Positions 15,700-23,396 of a stretch of 64,000 nt of DNA are shown here, one piece after another. Numbering within the stretch: the first letter of the stretch is position 1; each line of letters begins with the position of its first letter. A program made the translations under genes and the position numbers. This DNA comes from Dehalococcoidia bacterium (GTDB taxonomy: Bacteria; Chloroflexota; Dehalococcoidia; DSTF01; JACRBR01), in assembly GCA_021462855.1 (NCBI GenBank), contig JAJTXQ010000056.1:18087-82086 (forward strand). Reading direction: 5' to 3'. The notes under the pieces are model-generated. The model worked only from the letters and a program-made list of their open reading frames with translations, did no database searches and had not been told where the DNA came from.

Positions 15700-16979
15700 T
15701 CATTGATCGAACCCGATCGTGTCCTGTGCGACCCAGGCGTTGTTGTACCAGAGCGTGAGGTAGCCCGGCCCGCCGATGCTCGACGTGCACGTGCCGCTCA
15801 CCGTGTTGTTCGGGATGTCACCGAAGTAGCAGATCCGCGTGCCCGGCGGTCGATCCGTCCTGAGCTGGACGTTCGTAATGGTCGCGCCGGAGAAGTTGGC
15901 CACGCGGAACTCAGCGTTGCCGTTCCGGTTGCTTGTCACAAACACGCCGCTGCCGCCGCCCGACCGCGCGACGCAGTAGATCTTCGCGGCCGGCCCCGCC
16001 TGTTCGTAGCCCGCGTTCGCGCTGTATGCAACGCCGAACCGCTTAAAGCACCATTCTGCGCCCGCTGCCGGAACTTGCCCGATCGCATCATTCTCGGGGT
16101 TTGAGTCGTCTCCGTTGGACACCTTCCGGAATCCATCGAGGTAGTACCCGTAGCTCCCGCCCAACCCGGCGGTGCTGCGTGTGATCCGGTTGTACCGCTC
16201 CTGGTGCACGGTCTTCCCGGCGCCGCCGCCGTAACCTCCCTCAAACCAGTGGACGATCGTCCCCGACCCATACATCGTGGCGTACGTAGCGTTCGGCGCG
16301 TCGAGAACGGAGTACGCTGTCACGAAATCAACGATGTCGTGCGACTGCGGCGACATGAGCACGGCGGGGCACTGCGTGCCTGCCCAGTTCTCCGGCGAGG
16401 AGTGCCCATGATGCTCTGGCAGTTGTAGTTGGTTGGATTCGAGTGGTGCTCGTTCGCGGTCATCAAGATGTGACCCAGCTCGTGCATGATGTCCGATGGC
16501 TTATGACCGGGTCCGGATACAAACCACGCGAAGATCATCTTGATCGTCCCCGACGGAGTCGCGGGGTTCCATGAGCGGACACAGCCGTGCGCCGTGGGGC
16601 TGAAGCAGTCGCCGGACACGGCCGTGGCATCGAAGTCGATTGTCGTGGATGTGGTTGTGTCCGTAAAGACGTTGAACCCCGTCGTTGCGCTCAGCCCGCT
16701 GTTCCAGCTCGCCATCGCAACGGTGTAGGCCTGCCGCCAGACGATGCTGCCGGCCACGAAGCGCACGCGGATCGTCAACCCGCTGACGGTGCGCGCGTTC
16801 ATTTCCCATTCGTCAGCGTCCGGCTGCGACGGTGCATACGGGTCCGGCGCGTTTGGGTACAGGTAGGCGTGATTGTGGTTGTCTTTGTGATCGGCGGCCG
16901 CGTCCCTGGGGCCAGCGATCGCAGACACCGCAACGATGGCGCCAATGATGGTCAGTAGAACAACCGCGCGTCCTAACAC
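15700..16979 (-). pseudogene. Secreted matrixin-like zinc metalloprotease, interrupted by a single-base frameshift
   Basis: The GTG at 16977-16979 (AGAGAGG site upstream) opens a signal peptide (RAVVLLTIIGAIVAVSAIA), followed by a metalloprotease domain with HELGHILMTANEH and then NCQSIMG, resembling the zinc site and Met-turn of matrixin/M10-like peptidases. Spacing of the third His differs from the classical HExxHxxGxxH. After SIM the frame shifts: at the GGG run on the minus strand (16405-16407) one G appears missing. Restoring it continues as GHSSPENWAGTQCPAVLMSP and runs through a beta-rich domain to the stop at 15700. The total of 1280 bases is exactly one short of a whole frame. Either the gene is broken or the consensus lost a base in the homopolymer. 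It is coupled to the surface protein gene downstream. Confidence 0.7.
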
Positions 16980-17137
16980 GAGAGAATCCTCTCTTTCGTG
17001 AGAGTGCTTGGCCGCCCACGACGCTACTCCTTCGCGGGGGGGGGCAATAGGCCACCCGGCCCTTTTTTCGACGGTGTACACGGTTCGCGGTAGGCATGCG
17101 ACTATCCGCTACCATCGCGCGCACTCGCGAGCGCTCC
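16980..17137. other. Divergent intergenic region upstream of the matrixin-like gene
   Basis: This region holds the repeat element (17008-17137), the GAGAGG site of the minus-strand matrixin-like gene near 16988-16993, and a TACCAT hexamer (17110-17115) that may be the -10 element for the small plus-strand ORF at 17138. No other gene is seen before 17138. Confidence 0.45.
17008..17137 (+). repeat. Imperfect repeat element, copy 1
   Basis: From GCTTGGCCGCCCACG through ACTCCTT, a CAATAGGCCACCCGGCC segment with a T6 run, and CTACCAT followed by CTCGCGAGCG before an ATG, this stretch aligns with 19165-19266. The two ends match best; the middle varies in length. Both copies end at the start codon of a plus-strand gene. 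On the minus strand copy 1 falls in the 5' leader of the matrixin-like gene. The inverted GGCC segments could fold as RNA. I could not match it to any known riboswitch. Confidence 0.5.
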
Positions 17138-17278
17138 ATGCACGAACCACACGGCCCGGCGCAGTGCGCCGCCATGGTCGCCGCCGCCAACGTCGACATC
17201 GAGCAGCGGCGGCGGGCGTGGGCGGCAGTCGAAGGTGCGGCGCGGCGGCGGCGCCAGCGTGACGCGGGGGTGCGTTAG
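17138..17278 (+). CDS. Small hypothetical protein (46 residues)
   Basis: An ORF starting ATG (17138-17140) directly after repeat copy 1 encodes a 46-residue, Ala/Arg-rich peptide beginning MHEPHGPAQCAAMVAAANVD. Third codon positions are almost all G or C, as in real genes here, but such bias also arises by chance in GC-rich sequence. It ends nine bases before the next gene, whose -10 element overlaps its stop. No family is recognised; it may be a real small protein or a chance frame. Confidence 0.3.
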   Translation: MHEPHGPAQCAAMVAAANVDIEQRRRAWAAVEGAARRRRQRDAGVR

Positions 17279-17281
17279 CAT
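17276..17281 (+). promoter_or_regulatory. -10 element with leaderless spacing to the gene at 17288
   Basis: TAGCAT lies exactly six bases before the ATG at 17288, so transcription would start at the A of the start codon. Confidence 0.5.
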
Positions 17282-17287
17282 GCGGGC

Positions 17288-17749
17288 ATGGCAAAGCCGG
17301 CCCGCGCCGCCGCCGCATCCTCGCTCCGCATCCGCGACTTCCTCGCGCTCGTGCACCAAGGCATCGTTGCGCGGCTGGGGTCATCGCTCGGCGGGCTCGA
17401 CTGGCGGCAGCGGTTCGGCTACCTGCAGTACTATCGCGGCGCGCCGGCCGTGCACTACGAAGTGTGGGTGCAGCGCAAGACCCAGCGGCTGGAGATCGGC
17501 CTCCACTTCGAAGGCGAGCGCGACGCGAACTACGCGGCCGCGGCCGCGCTCGCGGAGCGCGCGCCCGACGTGCAGGCGCGCATCGGGGCGGAGTACGAGC
17601 TGGAGGAGTGGACGCAGAAATGGACGCGACTGCACCGTTCGACCGGCGCGCCCGCGCTCACGCCGGAGCTGGCCGATGACGCAGCTGAGCGCGCGGCGGC
17701 GCTGATCGCCGGCATGGAGCCGCTGCTCGACGAAATGGCCCTGCGATGA
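17288..17749 (+). CDS. Hypothetical protein (153 residues)
   Basis: I do not recognise a family. The protein is predicted soluble, with an Ala-rich start and a body mixing aromatic residues and charged helices (FGYLQYYRGAPAVHYEVWVQR, then GLHFEGERDANY), ending in an Ala/Asp/Glu-rich helix. The YEVWVQRKTQRLEIGLHFEG stretch looks like an antiparallel beta unit. It begins with a leaderless-type start and its stop overlaps the start of the PHP phosphatase as ATGA, so the two are co-expressed. A role connected to that enzyme is possible but unsupported. Confidence 0.6.
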   Translation: MAKPARAAAASSLRIRDFLALVHQGIVARLGSSLGGLDWRQRFGYLQYYRGAPAVHYEVWVQRKTQRLEIGLHFEGERDANYAAAAALAERAPDVQARIGAEYELEEWTQKWTRLHRSTGAPALTPELADDAAERAAALIAGMEPLLDEMALR

Positions 17750-18600
17750 TCGACTGCCACACGCACCTGCAGCCGCACGGCGAGGCGCCGCCGATGACTG
17801 TCGCGCGCATCGAGCGCTACGTCGAGGCGGCGCGCGCGCGCGGTATCGAAAAGGTGTGCATCACCGAGCACCTGTTCCGCTTCCAGGAGGCGTACGACGC
17901 GCTCGACGGCTGGTGGGACGACGACCCCGACCCGAACCTGGCGTCGCTCGCGCGGCGCTACTGGCGCGACCACGTGTCGGGGTCGGTCGCCGACTACGTG
18001 CGCGTCGTCGAGCAGGCGAAGGCCGTGGGGCTGCCGGTGCTGCTCGGGCTGGAGATGGATTGGATCCACGGCCGCGCCGACGCGTTGCGCGCGTTCCTCG
18101 CGCCGTACGACTGGGACATCGTGCTCGGGTCGGTGCACTACATCGGCGCCTGGGGGTTCGACTGCCCGGAGTTCATCGACGAGTGGGCGAAGCGCGACGT
18201 TGCGGACGTGTGGGGCGACTACGGCGCGCTCGTGCGGGAACTCGGCGAGAGCGGCCTCGCCGACGTGATCGCGCACCCGGACGTGCCGAAGATCTTCGGC
18301 CACCGCCCGGCCGACGAGACGCCAATGCACCGCCTGATCGTCGAAGGCGCGTCGGCGCACGGCACGGCGGTCGAGGTGAATAGCAATGGCATCCGCTACA
18401 CGGGCGAGGCGTACCCGGCGCTTCCGTTGCTCGAACGGGCGCGCGCCGCCGGCCTGCCGATCACCTTCGGTTCCGACGCGCACCGGCCCGACCGCGTCGG
18501 CGCCGACTTCGACGCGCTCGCCGCGTGGGCGCGCGGCGCCGGCTACGAAGAAGCGTCGTGGTTCGAATCGCGCCGGCGGCTGTCGTACGCGCTGCCGTGA
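17746..18600 (+). CDS. PHP-domain phosphatase, histidinol-phosphatase (HisK) type
   Basis: A 284-residue polymerase and histidinol phosphatase (PHP) domain enzyme, a metal-dependent TIM-like barrel. Metal ligands are visible as the N-terminal DCHTHLQPHG, TEHLF, the Glu of GLEMDW, GSVHY, IAHPD and SDAHRPDRVG. This is the layout of HisK-type L-histidinol-phosphate phosphatases; related PHP enzymes hydrolyse other phosphoesters, so the substrate is likely but not proven. Its ATG overlaps the preceding stop (ATGA) and its own stop overlaps the next gene's GTG (GTGA), giving a tightly coupled three-gene unit with a protein phosphatase. No other his genes are in the window. Confidence 0.85.
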   Translation: MIDCHTHLQPHGEAPPMTVARIERYVEAARARGIEKVCITEHLFRFQEAYDALDGWWDDDPDPNLASLARRYWRDHVSGSVADYVRVVEQAKAVGLPVLLGLEMDWIHGRADALRAFLAPYDWDIVLGSVHYIGAWGFDCPEFIDEWAKRDVADVWGDYGALVRELGESGLADVIAHPDVPKIFGHRPADETPMHRLIVEGASAHGTAVEVNSNGIRYTGEAYPALPLLERARAAGLPITFGSDAHRPDRVGADFDALAAWARGAGYEEASWFESRRRLSYALP

Positions 18601-19127
18601 CCGGGACCGGCAGCGCTCGTCACAACTTCGGGCCGGCGGGTGCGGGCGAGCGGACCGTGTTCGGCGCGAGCAGGCCTGGATACGACGACGGCGCCCATCT
18701 CGACGAGGAGCACGTCGACGCATGGGTGGCGTTCATGCAGGCGAACGGCATCCAGCGCGCGGTGTGCCTGCTCGAAGACGGATCGGTGACGGAACACTAC
18801 CGTCGCGCGTTCGGCCATGCCAACGTCCTGCACGCTCCGGTGCCCGACTTCACGATTCCGCCCGAAGACCAACTGAGGGCGATCATCTCATTCCTGCGTG
18901 CGGCGGACGGCGACGGTGCGCGGGTCATCGTGCACTGTGCGGCCGGGATCGGGCGCACGGCGGTGGTGCTCGCCGCATGGCTCGTCGCCGCCCGAGGGCT
19001 GCCGGTGGATGAGGCGGTCGACGCCGTGCGCGAGACGGCGAAGCGCGACCCATACGAAGCCGCCGGCAAGAACGGCGTCACCAAAGCATCGATCCGCGCG
19101 CTGCTCGCCGCCGCCGCGCCGACGTAG
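18597..19127 (+). CDS. Dual-specificity / protein tyrosine phosphatase-like protein
   Basis: A 176-residue cysteine-based phosphatase. The P-loop HCAAGIGRT (HCxxGxxRT, about residues 115-123) holds the nucleophilic Cys and the phosphate-binding Arg; DFTIPPE ahead of it is the likely general-acid loop. Size and motif match small bacterial DUSP-like phosphatases acting on phosphotyrosine, phosphoinositides or nucleotides. The GTG at 18597 overlaps the stop of the PHP gene (GTGA) and sets the start; the frame is open earlier but inside that gene. Together with the PHP enzyme it makes a pair of phosphatases expressed from one message. Confidence 0.85.
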   Translation: MTGTGSARHNFGPAGAGERTVFGASRPGYDDGAHLDEEHVDAWVAFMQANGIQRAVCLLEDGSVTEHYRRAFGHANVLHAPVPDFTIPPEDQLRAIISFLRAADGDGARVIVHCAAGIGRTAVVLAAWLVAARGLPVDEAVDAVRETAKRDPYEAAGKNGVTKASIRALLAAAAPT

Positions 19128-19164
19128 CGACGCCCGGCGAGCGCTCGCCGCGACCGCCGACCGG

Positions 19165-19266
19165 GCTTGGCCGCCCACGCGGCGACTCCTTGGCGGCCCG
19201 CACTAGGCCATCCGGCCGTCATTTGCCTGGATCGGCTACCATGACGCGCGCATTCGCGAGCGCACG
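19165..19266 (+). repeat. Imperfect repeat element, copy 2
   Basis: GCTTGGCCGCCCACG, GACTCCTTGGCGG, a CACTAGGCCATCCGGCC segment, then GGCTACCAT and TTCGCGAGCG up to the ATG at 19267 align with copy 1 at 17008-17137. The inner GGCCGCC/GGCGGCC pair forms a perfect 7-bp stem here, with differing bases at matching positions in copy 1. The two copies are direct repeats that bracket the genes 17138-19127. Confidence 0.5.
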
Positions 19267-19833
19267 ATGAACGGACCTGGACACCTGCCGCAGCGCGTCG
19301 CCATCGTCGGCACCACGGGTTCCGGCAAGACCACGCTCGCCCGCGCGATCGCGCCGCTGATCGGCGCGCGGCACGTCGAGGTCGATGCGCTGTTCCACGA
19401 GCCAGACTGGACGCGCGCCGAACGCGACGTCTTCCGCCAACGCGTGCGCGACGCGATCGCGGTGGAGCGCTGGGTGACCGATGCTAACTACTCCAGCATG
19501 CTGAAGGACATCACCTGGGCGGGCGCGGACACGATGATCTGGCTCGACTATTCGTTCGTGCGCACGTTCTCGCGCCTGCTCCGCCGCACGCTGCGCCGCT
19601 CGATCTCCGGCGTCGAGCTGTGGAACGGCAACCGCGAGCGGCTGCGCGCGCAGTTCATGTCGCGCGACTCGCTGCTTCTGTGGGCGGTGAAGACGCACTG
19701 GAAGCACCGCCGCGAGTGGTCGCTGGCGTTGCGCGATCCAGCGTTCGCGCACCTGCGCGTGGTGCGGATACGCTCGCCGCGCGCGCTCGACGCGTACATG
19801 CGCGCGCTGCGCGGCGCCGCGGCGGCCAGCTGA
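19267..19833 (+). CDS. P-loop NTPase, adenylate-kinase-like small-molecule kinase
   Basis: A 188-residue single-domain P-loop protein. The Walker A motif is VGTTGSGKTTLA near residue 15, followed by HVEVDALFHEPDW, a Walker-B/substrate region, and WVTDANYSSM and TMIWLDYSF typical of the FlaR/topology-modulation-like kinase family. A basic RTFSRLLRRTLRRS segment probably forms the lid. Proteins of this group are annotated as AAA or adenylate kinase-like; the substrate is not known. It follows repeat copy 2 and is apparently monocistronic. Confidence 0.8.
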   Translation: MNGPGHLPQRVAIVGTTGSGKTTLARAIAPLIGARHVEVDALFHEPDWTRAERDVFRQRVRDAIAVERWVTDANYSSMLKDITWAGADTMIWLDYSFVRTFSRLLRRTLRRSISGVELWNGNRERLRAQFMSRDSLLLWAVKTHWKHRREWSLALRDPAFAHLRVVRIRSPRALDAYMRALRGAAAAS

Positions 19834-19912
19834 CACGATCGCCGGGCGCGATGCACGGATAACATCAGTTGCGGCGGCGATCCGCTACAATCCGCGCGGT
19901 TTGCTGTTCACG

Positions 19913-20992
19913 ATGATCCGGCGCGCGACTCCGCTGCTCTGCGCGGCTCTGCTCCTCGCCGCGGCATGCGGCGGCGATGATTCGCCGGACCCCGCGCCGA
20001 CCGGCGGCCCGCGCCGTTCGTTCGCCATGGGCTTCAGCTCGCTGCCCCGCGAGCTGAACGCCGACGCCTACGCCGACGCGCTCGAGTTCGCGGGCGAACA
20101 CGGCGACATGGTGCTGATCCAGCGCATGCTGCCGTGGGCCGACTTCGTCCCCGGCGCACAGGTGAGCGAGGAGACGGCGAACAACACCGCATCGGAACGC
20201 GAAGCGATCGACGAGCACGACCTGGGCCTCTTCTTCGCGATCGATGTCACCGACGGCGCGACCGGGCGCGACCGGCTCGTCGAGTTGCCGCCCGACATGG
20301 CCGGCCGCCGCTTCGACGACGCGGCGGTACGCGCGGCGTTCGTCTCGTACGCCGAATACGTGGCGCTCAACTACAAGCCGCAGTACCTGGCGCTCGGCGT
20401 CGAGATGAACCTCTACTACCAGAAGAACAAGGACGACTGGGAGAACTTCCGGTCGCTGTACCGCGAGGCCTACGCCGCCGTGAAGAAGCAGTCACCGGGC
20501 ACGCAGGTCACGGTGACGTGGCAGTACGAGGACCTGCAGGGCATCTTCCCGCGCGAGGATCAGCACTTTGCCGAGTGGGAGCTGGTGTCGGCGTGGGACG
20601 GCGACGTCGACTTCGTCGGCATCAGCTCCTACCCCAGCTTCGCGTACGCCAGCGCCGCCGCCATCCCGGACGTGTACTACTCGCAGCTGCGCGCGTTCAC
20701 GAGCAAGCCGATCGCGCTCGCGGAGTTCGGGTACTCGTCGGCGCCGGGGCATCAGGGGCTGAACAGCGGCACCGAGGAGGACCAGACGGCATACCTGCGC
20801 CGCGTCCTGCGCGAGGCGGAGCTCGTGCCGATGGCGTTCATCGTATGGTTCGCGATCTGGGATCCGGCGTACGCGCGCGGCACCGCGTTCAGCGCGTTCC
20901 AGTCGATCGGCCTGCTGCGCGAGGATGACACCGAGAAGCCGGCATGGACGTTCTGGGCCGACGCGGCCGCGCAGCCGCTCGCCGAGCAGTGA
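19913..20992 (+). CDS. Lipoprotein with glycoside-hydrolase-like TIM-barrel domain
   Basis: The 359-residue product begins MIRRATPLLCAALLLAAACGG, a signal peptide with lipobox LAAAC, so it is anchored on the outer face of the membrane. The rest resembles a clan GH-A type barrel: YLALGVEMNLYY places a Glu at the end of a strand as acid/base candidate, and IALAEFGYSS places a second Glu as nucleophile candidate. VGISSYPSF and the Trp-rich MAFIVWFAIWDPAY also fit. Endo-galactanase or beta-glycosidase activity is plausible, but the family is not certain. TACAAT at 19886-19891 is the likely -10; a TTG at 19901 is an alternative start. Confidence 0.7.
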   Translation: MIRRATPLLCAALLLAAACGGDDSPDPAPTGGPRRSFAMGFSSLPRELNADAYADALEFAGEHGDMVLIQRMLPWADFVPGAQVSEETANNTASEREAIDEHDLGLFFAIDVTDGATGRDRLVELPPDMAGRRFDDAAVRAAFVSYAEYVALNYKPQYLALGVEMNLYYQKNKDDWENFRSLYREAYAAVKKQSPGTQVTVTWQYEDLQGIFPREDQHFAEWELVSAWDGDVDFVGISSYPSFAYASAAAIPDVYYSQLRAFTSKPIALAEFGYSSAPGHQGLNSGTEEDQTAYLRRVLREAELVPMAFIVWFAIWDPAYARGTAFSAFQSIGLLREDDTEKPAWTFWADAAAQPLAEQ

Positions 20993-20996
20993 CCCT

Positions 20997-21401
20997 TTAC
21001 GGCTCCACGCGCAGGTCGTGCTCCTCGATGGCGCCATCGACGATCCGGTACGCGCGCACGACGGGCGAAGACTCGTCCATCAGCGACACGAGCACGTAAA
21101 ACGCATCGGGCCACGACGCGAGGCGCACGTCGGTTGGCGAGGGGTACGCCTCGGTGTGCGTGTGCGAGTGGTAGATGACGAGGAACTCCTCGTCGCGGCT
21201 GTCGGCGTCGCGGTAGATGCGCAGCAGGTCGTCGGGGGCGACGCTGTAGCGGTACGGGCTGTGCTCGGCGTTGACGGCGCGGTACAGCCGCGTGGCGGCA
21301 CCGTCTTTTCCGGCGATGATGCCGCAGCACTCGTCCGGCGCGTCATCGCGCGCGTGCGCGATCATCTCGTCGACCATCGCCCGGGGCAGCGTGAGCGCCA
21401 T
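20997..21401 (-). CDS. JAMM/Mov34 (MPN+) zinc metallopeptidase
   Basis: A 134-residue stand-alone JAB1/MPN+ protease. Glu24 in PDECCG and the HSHTHTEAYPSPTD segment (His78, His80, Ser88, Asp91) form the complete JAMM zinc site. Bacterial JAMM proteins remove cysteine or peptides from the C-terminus of ubiquitin-like sulfur carriers (for example Mec+ acting on CysO) or deconjugate ubiquitin-like modifiers. Its ATG overlaps the stop of the zinc-cysteine protein gene (ATGA). It is the last gene of a four-gene unit headed by a rhodanese, a context consistent with sulfur-carrier metabolism. The 3' end almost touches the convergent glycosidase gene. Confidence 0.9.
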   Translation of the reverse strand: MALTLPRAMVDEMIAHARDDAPDECCGIIAGKDGAATRLYRAVNAEHSPYRYSVAPDDLLRIYRDADSRDEEFLVIYHSHTHTEAYPSPTDVRLASWPDAFYVLVSLMDESSPVVRAYRIVDGAIEEHDLRVEP

Positions 21402-22048
21402 CACTCGCCGGTCGGCATCATCACGCCCATCGCGCCGCGCGGCAGCTCGACGGTGATCAGCGGCAACTCGAGCGACGCGTACGTCTCGGCGAGCGCGGCG
21501 GCGGCGCAGTTGTTGCACAGGTGATCGAGGTCGCGGTCGAGGTTGCGGAACACGGGCTCGCCTTCGGGCAGGCGCGCATCGACCGTGTCGCGCGGAAGCC
21601 ACGCGTGGTGGCTCTGCTCGCCGCAGCGGGCGCAGGCGTCGCCGATGGTGAGCTGCAGCCACGAGATGGCCTCGGTGTCCTCGCGCACGAACTGGTACGC
21701 CGGCATTTCGTCGATACGGTAGTAGTAGTGCGCGCCGTACTCGCCGAACGGCTCGACGATCGCCGACACGCCCTCCACGCCGGCCCAGGCCTTCGCCAGT
21801 TCCGCCGGCGCGCAGCTGAAGCAGAGCAGGATCGGGTTACCGTCGTATGAGCCGCGGCACGTCGGGTCAAGGCCGACACGGCCGTCCTCCTTCTGGCAGA
21901 TGTCGCACACCTGCCCAATCTCGAAGAGGTCGCCGCCCTCGTCGTCTTCGTCCTCGTACTCGTCGTCATCGCCGGAGTACACGCGCAGGCCATCGGTCTG
22001 CTCCTCGCCCTGCTCGCGCTCCTCGCGCCCCGTGCGCCGCATTCCCAT
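21401..22048 (-). CDS. Cysteine-rich putative zinc-binding protein
   Basis: A 215-residue protein I cannot assign to a family. After a strongly acidic N-terminus (SGDDDEYEDEDDEGGD) come paired CxxC motifs: CDIC, CFSC, CARC and CNNC, enough to bind two zinc ions or an iron-sulfur site. The body looks like a soluble adaptor or nucleic-acid/protein-binding module. The ATG (22046-22048) has AAGGAG seven bases upstream and overlaps the preceding stop as TGATG; the stop overlaps the JAMM gene start. Tight coupling with a JAMM peptidase and a rhodanese suggests it acts in the same process. Confidence 0.65.
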   Translation of the reverse strand: MGMRRTGREEREQGEEQTDGLRVYSGDDDEYEDEDDEGGDLFEIGQVCDICQKEDGRVGLDPTCRGSYDGNPILLCFSCAPAELAKAWAGVEGVSAIVEPFGEYGAHYYYRIDEMPAYQFVREDTEAISWLQLTIGDACARCGEQSHHAWLPRDTVDARLPEGEPVFRNLDRDLDHLCNNCAAAALAETYASLELPLITVELPRGAMGVMMPTGE

Positions 22049-22404
22049 CACCAGCTCCTTACATCGCCATCGTCGAAGCAACTGCCGGGCGACATCTGCA
22101 TCCGCAGGAAGTTCTCGCTGACCGGCAGCCCGTTGGCATGCATCGCCCAGTGCTCGCGCTCGGCCTCGGGCAGCACGTGGAGCGCGCTCCACGACGCATG
22201 CACCGTGCGCTCTCCGTCGCCGATGCCGACATCGATCGACCAGGCGCCGGGCTTGCGCACGCGACCGGCCGTATCCGTGCGGATCACCTGATAGGCGCCG
22301 CCACGGTAGCGGTCGATCACCGACGCATCGAACGAGAGCTGGACGAGCGACGGATCGCCGTTCATCAGCGCCCGGCGGTAGACGAGCTTCAGGTAGTCGG
22401 ACAT
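22048..22404 (-). CDS. Hypothetical protein in the JAMM/rhodanese operon (118 residues)
   Basis: The protein begins MSDYLKLVYRRALMNGDPSL and is predicted soluble with mixed alpha/beta content; SWSALHVLPEAEREHWAMHA is the most helix-like stretch. No catalytic signature or ubiquitin-like Gly-Gly end is visible; the C-terminus is CFDDGDVRSW. It lies 71 bases after the rhodanese gene and overlaps the zinc-cysteine gene by one base (TGATG). It may be an uncharacterised partner of those proteins. Confidence 0.6.
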   Translation of the reverse strand: MSDYLKLVYRRALMNGDPSLVQLSFDASVIDRYRGGAYQVIRTDTAGRVRKPGAWSIDVGIGDGERTVHASWSALHVLPEAEREHWAMHANGLPVSENFLRMQMSPGSCFDDGDVRSW

Positions 22405-22475
22405 CGCATGCCTCGCGATCGGCGAAGGGCGGTCGGGGCCGCCCTTCGCATGATCGCCGGTTTGAGGCCGCGGCG

Positions 22476-23297
22476 CTACTTCTCGATCGGCACGTCGATG
22501 AGGCTGCCGTACTCGGTCCACGAGCCGTCGTAGTTCTTGACGTTCGGGTAGCCGAGCAGGTGCTTCAGCGCGAACCAGGTGTGCGACGAGCGCTCGCCGA
22601 TCCGGCAGTAGGCGATGACGTCCTTGTCCTTCGTGATGCCCTTGGGGGCATACAGCGCCTCGAGCTCTTCGGGCGACTTGAAGGTGCCGTCCTCGCGCAC
22701 CGCTTGCGCCCACGGCACGTTCTGCGCGCCGGGGATGTGCCCCATGCGTTGCGCCGTCTCGGGCAGGCCGGGCGGCGCCATGATCTCGCCGTTGTACTCG
22801 GCGGCGGAGCGCACGTCGACGAGCGCCTTCCGCGGTTTGCCGAGCGATTCGATCACCTCGACGCGCTTGGCGCGCAGGTCGCGATTGAGTTCCTTCGCCT
22901 TGTACTGCGTCTTGGCCGGCGCCGGCGGGTCCGTGGTGATCGGGCGCCCTTCGGCGATCCACTTCTTGCGGCCGCCGTCCATGAGCTTCACGTCCTTGTG
23001 CCCGTACATTTCGAGCAGCCAGAACGCGTAGGCGGCGAACCAGTTGTTGTTGTCGCCATACAGCACGACGGTGTCGCCGTTGCTGACACCGGCCTCGCTC
23101 AAGAGCTGTTCGAGGCCCTCCTTCGTCAGGATGTCGCGGCGCACCTGGTCCTGGAGCTGGCTCGTCCAGTTGAAGCCGACGGCGCCGGGCGCATGGCCCT
23201 CGTCGTAGGCGGTCGTGTCGACATCGACCTCGATCAACCTCACCTTGTCCAGGTTGTCCGCGACCCATTGCGTGCTCACCAGCACGTCTGATGCCAT
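22476..23297 (-). CDS. sseA: Sulfurtransferase, two-domain rhodanese
   Basis: A 273-residue tandem rhodanese. The catalytic loop is CRIGERSS with Cys231 in the C-terminal domain, the CRxGxRSS pattern of thiosulfate sulfurtransferases (mercaptopyruvate enzymes have CGSGVTA). The N-terminal domain is inactive, with GDNNNWF in place of the Cys loop. It would accept sulfane sulfur from thiosulfate and pass it to cyanide, thioredoxin or a sulfur carrier. The ATG at 23295-23297 has a GGAGGAG site. It heads the operon with the 118-residue protein, the zinc-cysteine protein and the JAMM peptidase. Confidence 0.93.
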   Translation of the reverse strand: MASDVLVSTQWVADNLDKVRLIEVDVDTTAYDEGHAPGAVGFNWTSQLQDQVRRDILTKEGLEQLLSEAGVSNGDTVVLYGDNNNWFAAYAFWLLEMYGHKDVKLMDGGRKKWIAEGRPITTDPPAPAKTQYKAKELNRDLRAKRVEVIESLGKPRKALVDVRSAAEYNGEIMAPPGLPETAQRMGHIPGAQNVPWAQAVREDGTFKSPEELEALYAPKGITKDKDVIAYCRIGERSSHTWFALKHLLGYPNVKNYDGSWTEYGSLIDVPIEK

Positions 23298-23396
23298 AAC
23301 GATCTCCTCCCTGCTGAAAAATCGAATCCGCGCGTCGCACGCGGAAACCCGGCGTGATTGGGGCAATAGAGATTGTAGAGCGAGACGCTCAGCTTC

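Noticed and set aside
17008..17070. c-di-GMP-I (GEMM) riboswitch in the matrixin leader
   Set aside because: On the minus strand a GGCCTA segment is present, but the GACGCAAAGCC core and GNRA tetraloop receptor are not.
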